Source: Gammaproteobacteria bacterium | GTDB lineage: Bacteria; Pseudomonadota; Gammaproteobacteria; Steroidobacterales; SZUA-146 | Direction of reading: 5' to 3' | NCBI GenBank assembly: GCA_003228965.1 | Contig: QIGP01000312.1 | Coordinates: 1-16,172, forward strand | DNA length: 16,172 bases | Part shown: positions 14,501 to 16,172 of the stretch, one piece after another | Numbering within the stretch: position 1 is the first letter of the stretch | Layout of the letters: each line of letters begins with the position of its first letter | Translations under genes and position numbers: made by a program | The notes under the pieces: model-generated | What the model saw: only the letters and a program-made list of their open reading frames with translations | Database searches by the model: none | What the model was told of the DNA's origin: nothing

Positions 14501-16172
14501 CATTTCCATCGGCGTCTGTCAGCATTGGTCCGCTGTGGCAACTTGCGCAATCAAGCGATTCGAACAGACGACGACCTCGTCGCGAACTATCCGACATGGC
14601 TCCGTCTTTTGCGACGTTCTGGTTATCCAAAAAACGGATGACGTTGGAATATTCGGCCATATTGTCGAGCTGGTCCGGCGTCAAGCCAGTGCCACCCTGC
14701 AAACCGGTAAACGCAATGGCAAAATCTTGCAAGTTAAGACGATCGCCGTTGTGGTGTTGCAAACCGCTGCGGCGCGAATCACCCGCCAGGGTCTGAGTTT
14801 GTCGTGGGCCGTTTGAGAAAAGCCAGGTCTGGCCGTCATCGCGGCCGTCAAAGTGACAAGAGGCACAGGCCATAAATCGATCGCGTGACAACTGCGTCGA
14901 TGCCGAACTTAACAACGACCTTCGCCCGTCGCTCAACTCAACCGGCAGCGTGCTCGTCGAAGTCGTCACAGTTTTACTGACGGTTTCTGTCGTCAGATCG
15001 AGCACCGATAACACAGGACTCAAGCGGCTGAACACGTAGGCCTTCAGTCCAGATGGATGCAGCATGATGCCGCGAGGGTTGTCACCAACATCGCGCAGCA
15101 ACCCGATTTGCTGACGGCTTGAGGCATTGTATATAACGACGTCGTCGGAGGCTGCGTTAGTGGTGTAAGCCAGAGCACCGTCCAGTGAAAAAGCCACTGC
15201 TTCCGGATGGGCCACTGTGGTCGCCATGCCATTAAAAAGTGTTAGTCGCGAATTGGGGATTTCGCCCGGCAAATTTGTGTCGACAATGGACACAGCCGGG
15301 AAAATAGCGGTGTTAAACAGAATCTCAACAGAGTTACTGACGTTCGATAAAATATGTGGAACCCAGGCCTCGCTAGTCCCGGGTCTCAGCGCAATACCTT
15401 TAATGCGGTTGGCCACACCCGCGGGTTGTGAAGTGTTCAGCGAATCGAACGGGCTTTCGCTCAAAACCATCTGCGTAACCGTAAGCGCTTCCAAATTTAC
15501 AACAGAAATCAGCGGTGTAGTCAGGTGGGTGACATAGAGAGTCCCGCTATCGGCGTCAATGGCCATTCCCTGTGGCTTCGCCGAAACCGCAACCTGAGTC
15601 AGCTCGACTTCGCTCAGCATGTCGATAACGCTAACGCTTCCCGACATCATATTAGACACGTAGGCCCGATCACCGCGAGGTGATACAACAATGCCAAACG
15701 GCTCTGCTCCGACATCGATTTGATTGACAACTACTAACGACCCGGTATCAACTACCGACACGGTACGATCCATGCCATTGACCACGTACGCTTTCTTGCC
15801 GTCGCGTGAAAAATCGACACCAATGGGCTCGCCGCCTGTAACGACTTCGCCAAGGACAGATTCGTCCTCACCCGACAGCAACGTCACACTGTCGCCGTCC
15901 GGATTGACTACGGCAACCAATTTTCCATCACGGCTAACCGCTACTGAGGAACTGTTTCGAGCGAGTGGTTCAGGAAAGTCGCTCGCGACCCCCTGAGCAA
16001 CTTTTAGTATCCATTGGGCGTCAACCACATCTACGCCACCCGTATCATCCACGTCGGCGTTTTGGCTTGCTTGCGAATCGAGCGTCCTGCTGCCTGCTAT
16101 GGACTCCATAACCCATGTGGCGTCAGTTTCATTAACCTGGCCGTCATCATTTACGTCGCCAAGAAGAGCAAG
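5565..16172 (-). CDS. Giant multidomain exported protein: propellers, di-haem cytochrome c, Ig-like modules and lipase-like domain (5' end outside window)
   Basis: The frame is open from the right edge to the stop at 5565-5567, giving at least 3,535 residues. Numbering here takes the in-frame ATG at 16109 as residue 1, but the frame continues 21 codons further into a dockerin repeat, so that ATG is internal and the true start and signal peptide lie outside. Domains in order: dockerin (-17 to 40), YVTN-type propeller (about 52-376), di-haem cytochrome c (385-639), Ig-like and invasin-like modules (655-1030), carboxypeptidase-regulatory-like modules (1033-1310), more Ig-like modules (1417-1600), second propeller (1820-2125), SbsA-like Ig (2131-2237), Ig pair (2238-2410), IPT/TIG (2416-2505), Gly-rich beta-sandwich (2515-2630), Cys-containing Ig (2670-2780), alpha/beta-hydrolase (2890-3199) and a Gly/Ser-rich tail. 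No LPXTG or PEP-CTERM sorting signal is visible. Haem and lipase-like catalysis are inferred from motifs. It is the first visible gene of the operon. Confidence 0.92.
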   Translation of the reverse strand, partial: LALLGDVNDDGQVNETDATWVMESIAGSRTLDSQASQNADVDDTGGVDVVDAQWILKVAQGVASDFPEPLARNSSSVAVSRDGKLVAVVNPDGDSVTLLSGEDESVLGEVVTGGEPIGVDFSRDGKKAYVVNGMDRTVSVVDTGSLVVVNQIDVGAEPFGIVVSPRGDRAYVSNMMSGSVSVIDMLSEVELTQVAVSAKPQGMAIDADSGTLYVTHLTTPLISVVNLEALTVTQMVLSESPFDSLNTSQPAGVANRIKGIALRPGTSEAWVPHILSNVSNSVEILFNTAIFPAVSIVDTNLPGEIPNSRLTLFNGMATTVAHPEAVAFSLDGALAYTTNAASDDVVIYNASSRQQIGLLRDVGDNPRGIMLHPSGLKAYVFSRLSPVLSVLDLTTETVSKTVTTSTSTLPVELSDGRRSLLSSASTQLSRDRFMACASCHFDGRDDGQTWLFSNGPRQTQTLAGDSRRSGLQHHNGDRLNLQDFAIAFTGLQGGTGLTPDQLDNMAEYSNVIRFLDNQNVAKDGAMSDSSRRGRRLFESLDCASCHSGPMLTDADGNDDLSNPLLRDVGTFVPGVGTQDGTDRTRDQPAIAGGTVRPAGLFETSYLIGINATPPYLHAGTAATLQDTLTAAGNPSDQHGVTSGLNAAQINDLASYMNALDIRNRRVRVSVPADGAATVDLPVVRGSTFGGVASVSVFINGAGPIPATLSNETFEAVVPVNLLPGLPNGSAYEISVRAVTAQGRPGRDDIEVVANFGSVTSAAMSLIEPAESLLIADAESTMAIVLTPRDSSSDLIGSGLVLEAQTSTGSLGAMTDLGDGRYQVFLTSSSDAGTANITANVMGQPTWAAIGQVIITAGNVDPATSSITAAVLSLEADGLGTAEITVIPRDAFGNALGSGQNVQLQVSLGGIGSVSDLGDGRYTAIYTAAPSLGTAAISATVNGVLLNLMPQISLEPDVSPPPVPNVAAISFSAVQNGNTTITGGANSVEGLATVRVENLSTGQFALATAGADGSFMVQLAVGVNEQIQIRVDDIAGNNGESVTVTPFALDIAAITGVVSTAQVGSGFTPVAGATVVLFEIDLSGAPNIVFNPLAISSVVTGSDGRYEIPLPLGFVPDPELVVATGPDANGDGFIEAFTDYAYVNNTQADVTVDAIGSSIINGIANNFFWLNGPAVPASHFTASERIDINSTLRAATTEINFFGLDPSTILGTIGADVFFDAAPDGLDSVAKSTFELAAQSPGDAQPPVTVTGRLTIPDGSGGDIALANVQVQMGTLLFQNPPQCTFQICVNLITGAVATTDVNGDYSLVVPGFVDPGTTSVIIALGDLTYNSIGVPGQFVSGGPFSLTGFYLDTATDIDVAGRSAANLIQLQGVPIENFNATEMQQLLTLVRAKVAGFSVVTANKTLAQVFFEIFNLLAVDIDVVTLLSDIADPQQNSDTTTVVATPATVDADGVSQSIITVEPRDQLAQLVGPGRIVELATTSGSITSPAIDNGDGSYTAFLTAPENAGSATVSATLEGVTFDQQPVVTFVADIVAPQVPASGEIVFLNVGSTTTVIGLPGAVEALSQVIITNVTLGLTVVVTADEFGGFRADVAASLGHMLVFSSEDTAGNTSANTNKTVDAGLMLPAISNPVDIPAGASGQLTVLSADDFDLQPPAGYSFLAGVELDLGTQVSMQSLSVIARSTGPVATTDQVVLAQQLQLSDRTVWRLLAPVTAASDILLPQNASAYVGVRESAKLAFLSTSIETSFVHGIVSGSRGPISGALATITGGPFEDLSRIDGRYLLAAPVSSNQYSVNVQGWLHRPAQSVDALMSYSGSVSQRNVSVDTRADSTIGFTHRAVVASTFPNRVYVKPAGDELYLLNRFVGDLDVVNVESFDVVSLIDNPQSLRDLSFTPNGTEAFMAAFGRLRELSLENEQLGLQGLNEDFPEAVAVTPDGELALAAVSIDNNVGNTDADKVTFFDTFSNVFETQSVTVAPDPSAITINRAGDRAYVISQLRGTLSVIDIPGRALLDEMPLGTAPSDLVVSHDGQFVYVVDASTNEMLVVTAANAEDGVPGNEVLSVLAIGAAPGSIALHPDGETLFVTEEDDDTVSVINRTGPTLTEVWAASDKPTDLAIHPDGTRAYYVDTGFARTVTEVQIRDADQFKPVVLDVGPLDRPQQLLQDSPVEIVFSEVMDAANINLGTISIVDDTLAPVPGSLALTQNGLAAVFTPSAGTRYKLNTTINVSVNLAPTDSAGNALEAAFALSVPTFVMQLPDIALINVDITTSGIVATGQPGAVEPQSEIIITNLANDVEFQATAAADGSFSLNLIGLDTDGYELVTEKFTGRASTNPEVLPVGFTIQAANPALVTFEVGSDGQLRVVGAPGAVDVKTSRVEIKNTLNDASVFADVTSGDGSFSVLMIVDAGVGLEIITTLLGSVTLNPVALTGHSFAPPSLSFVTPNRFPVSESVLMTVVGDNFGLLAGNVQLLVNGQPTNIELIDVVENSSLSAVQTTLAAGSTSGSVRIKYAGQLSNSLSYEAFSLANTDPIGVQVISATDPVTQNKVLGFPDNLFANLGDGGSITVGLGMTVRNGSGADIRITENTSDGEDCYEVLVSAAQIGPFTSAGVYCGTSSVELPSDELIRFVQIIDQAGEGGSAMIDAVQVLNIKISITVNEVDSGGNVLRQVYPPLEKTKLSDLRALTVEPSVTDAFVCTEEDKMLSVTVEPPIQRQGYYGPPGCDEEITWSVDNGMGMLSPTSGGSSTFTAEDEADMSSIKIDVSRTGDGSCADSGSATINVSTLKIKLEDGTGEISTDDEIHGIATDALDNNGTRIEGGFLNVELEEGGSASMIEWGYLDDSDEFAVLDSSGRDGEYDSTTGAGPIKYSPPFEQDINGSSNDLEREVKLAVKVTDTEGEETTCNIPLALVKPPVVAVHGINSSGIWIDSGGARGDMEGRGFKIFAANHNGVANSNGNGDIRDAFNCVKSGMGNGCAGKGIDEALKEFRDGTSFGDDKKVVVKKVDIIAHSYGGLLTRWYTEQSGSYDDDVRKIITNGTPHRGSPLTNMLSETFSNLVFRNAATPVFVSLEFAILQAEGAGAIRWLEVGGNIGASTDVVPALQVMTHNSQVLGQLNSSPFRDDVAYAAIVGNNSTLGPGLANAFDTLVPMYDNFVSVGTPGVGAKSYFPWVSRLDGGGGQSDAIVPLWSQQLPARQATFNSNHIGFQADGGVRSQWSQWLQDKTLPLGGAHRGPFNAITPPDAGSRNNALRGALNSGGGSTGGGVHPGAIVTVRFGAGSPGAEVTPGVDPVGSGTPYTAARLGPRGGIVNVTMTGMAEGGATVKVIRDDFGVFIDEDLHTGIGVSLSGGAGTLRRFTATGTIGRTLAASVVGPNGSVTSMGGGDASWQIGFNVSAPDLQSPPYEMIIEDFVLPPPSGPATVGSGGSNYTVEGGAETSGSGSMNVRVRLVDDDLLFNDTLVDLSPSLSIPSNSFDDAVIPYSFSSGFNLFLNGSGDIAGAAGSSGDTSIDLFQELVDMGLLNTNITSSIVTVTAAP
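6513..7442 (-). other. Alpha/beta-hydrolase (lipase/PGAP1-like) domain near the C-terminus of the giant protein
   Basis: Residues about 2890-3199 carry PPVVAVHGINSSGIW (oxyanion-hole HG at 2898-2899), IIAHSYGGLLTRWY with nucleophile S2990 in the A-H-S-Y-G-G elbow, and TNGTPHRGSPL, which is typical of lipases and PGAP1-like esterases. QSDAIVPLWSQ supplies a candidate catalytic D3161, and NSNHIGFQADGG a candidate H3182. All three triad members are in the expected order. The substrate is unknown; a lipid or ester is the family expectation. The domain is followed by a Gly/Ser-rich linker (SGGGSTGGG). Confidence 0.85.
8595..8864 (-). other. IPT/TIG domain in the giant protein
   Basis: Residues about 2416-2505 begin PPSLSFVTPNRFPVSESV and continue VVGDNFG, VQLLVNGQP and GSVRIKYAGQLSNSLSYEAF. 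This matches the IPT/TIG pattern (P.I..I.P......G....I.G..F), an Ig-like fold frequent in cell-surface proteins. Confidence 0.72.
9399..9719 (-). other. SbsA-like Ig (Big_5-type) domain in the giant protein
   Basis: Residues about 2131-2237 show SPVEIVFSEVMDAANIN, ALTQNGLAAVFTPSAGTRY and LAPTDSAGNALEAAF, the characteristic 'sets up a difference, peaks, D..GN.L' layout of SbsA-type Ig domains common in S-layer and surface proteins. Confidence 0.7.
9735..10652 (-). other. YVTN-type beta-propeller 2 of the giant protein
   Basis: Residues about 1820-2125 repeat the propeller pattern seen earlier, e.g. DELYLLNRFVGDLDVVNVES, DRAYVISQLRGTLSVIDIPG, QFVYVVDASTNEMLVVTA and ETLFVTEEDDDTVSVINRTG. A second propeller some 1,450 residues after the first is unusual. 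It is followed directly by an SbsA-like Ig domain and has no haem motif next to it. Confidence 0.8.
13275..13892 (-). other. Tandem invasin-like Ig modules in the giant protein
   Basis: Two consecutive modules of about 100 residues share the signature DLGDGRYQVFLTSSSDAGTA and DLGDGRYTAIYTAAPSLGTA. Their coding DNA keeps a 20-base segment (13711-13730 and 13411-13430) that differs at one position, exactly 300 bases apart. A third, more diverged member lies near residues 1417-1510 (DNGDGSYTAFLTAPENAGSA). Such modules form rod-like stalks in adhesins. Confidence 0.75.
14193..14957 (-). other. Di-haem cytochrome c (CCP/MauG-like) region of the giant protein
   Basis: Two covalent haem-binding motifs are present: CASCH at residues 415-419 (in FMACASCHFDGRDDGQTW) and CASCH at 521-525 (in ESLDCASCHSGPM). 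A later TPPYLHAGTAATLQDTL (H596) matches the conserved segment of the C-terminal haem domain in CCP/MauG-like proteins. The region ends with the helix INDLASYMNALD, the usual close of such a domain. CxxCH haem attachment happens in the periplasm, which demands Sec export. Peroxidase or electron-transfer activity is inferred; I cannot assign the distal ligands. Confidence 0.85.
14982..15956 (-). other. YVTN-type beta-propeller 1 of the giant protein
   Basis: Repeats of about 42 residues share the pattern 'V.. RDGK.AYV.N....TVSVVDT.S..V...I.VG..P.G', for example KKAYVVNGMDRTVSVVDTGS, DRAYVSNMMSGSVSVIDML and TLYVTHLTTPLISVVNLEA. This is typical of YVTN/lactonase-like seven-bladed propellers, which often serve as surface interaction domains. 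It directly precedes the haem domain, a pairing known in other propeller/cytochrome c proteins. Confidence 0.82.
15990..16172 (-). other. Dockerin-like domain at the visible N-terminal side of the giant protein
   Basis: Translating through the edge gives two calcium-loop/helix units: GDVNDDGQVNETDATWVM, then ADVDDTGGVDVVDAQWILK, 36 residues apart. The spacing and the DxNxDGxxxxxD pattern are those of type I dockerin repeats, which bind calcium and, in cellulosomes, cohesins. No cohesin is visible in the window, and in gammaproteobacteria such repeats often occur without cellulosomes. The second loop has T-G-G in place of the usual N-G-D-G, so its calcium affinity may differ. Confidence 0.8.

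Noticed and set aside
14298..14816. A 172-codon open frame on the plus strand
   Set aside because: It is antisense to the di-haem cytochrome region, whose CxxCH and PPYLH motifs prove the minus-strand frame. No Shine-Dalgarno or family features support it.
16107..16109. ATG as the start of the giant gene
   Set aside because: The frame continues upstream to the window edge and encodes the first half of a dockerin domain. Starting here would also leave no signal peptide.
1..16172. CRISPR array, insertion sequence or integrase
   Set aside because: No direct-repeat/spacer array and no transposase or integrase motifs are visible. The repeats inside the giant gene are protein-domain repeats.

Overview
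The window reads as chromosomal DNA of a Gram-negative, respiring gammaproteobacterium, probably an environmental or marine one that I cannot name. The basis is the minus-strand order tpiA - secG - tRNA-Leu(GAG) - nuoA, which is known from several gammaproteobacterial lineages. Every gene I can support is on the minus strand, so transcription runs from high to low coordinates.

Layout from low to high coordinates. 38-394: nuoA, the first gene of the complex I operon, whose remainder lies off the left edge. 407-538: the nuoA leader. 539-624: tRNA-Leu(GAG). 673-1062: secG. 1085-1834: tpiA with a GTG start. 1835-2241: a 407-base gap holding a REP/MITE-like double hairpin with CGTCATTGC ends, a degenerate extra arm and small palindromes. 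2242-3198: a secreted protein with a fibronectin-like N-terminal part and a C-terminal dockerin-like calcium-binding domain. 3191-5557: an exported or membrane-anchored ankyrin-repeat protein with a duplicated beta-rich module in front of the repeats. 5565-16172: one giant open frame that is still open at the right edge, giving at least 3,535 residues.

The giant protein is the most striking object. In order it carries a dockerin domain, a YVTN-type beta-propeller, a di-haem cytochrome c region of the CCP/MauG-like kind (two CxxCH motifs and a PPYLH motif), invasin-like and other Ig-like modules, carboxypeptidase-regulatory-like domains, a second YVTN-type propeller, an SbsA-like Ig domain, an IPT/TIG domain, more beta-sandwich modules and an alpha/beta-hydrolase (lipase-like) domain with a recognisable Ser-Asp-His set, then a Gly/Ser-rich C-terminal region. 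Haem attachment and the adhesin-type modules imply export to the periplasm, surface or medium.

The giant gene, the ankyrin gene and the dockerin/FN3 gene look like one operon: the gaps are 7 bases and an 8-base overlap, and the ankyrin gene has no visible Shine-Dalgarno. Dockerin-like domains in the first and last of the three suggest a shared calcium-dependent extracellular assembly. That is inference. The housekeeping block (tpiA, secG, tRNA-Leu, nuoA) is conventional and is separated from this accessory operon by the REP-like element.
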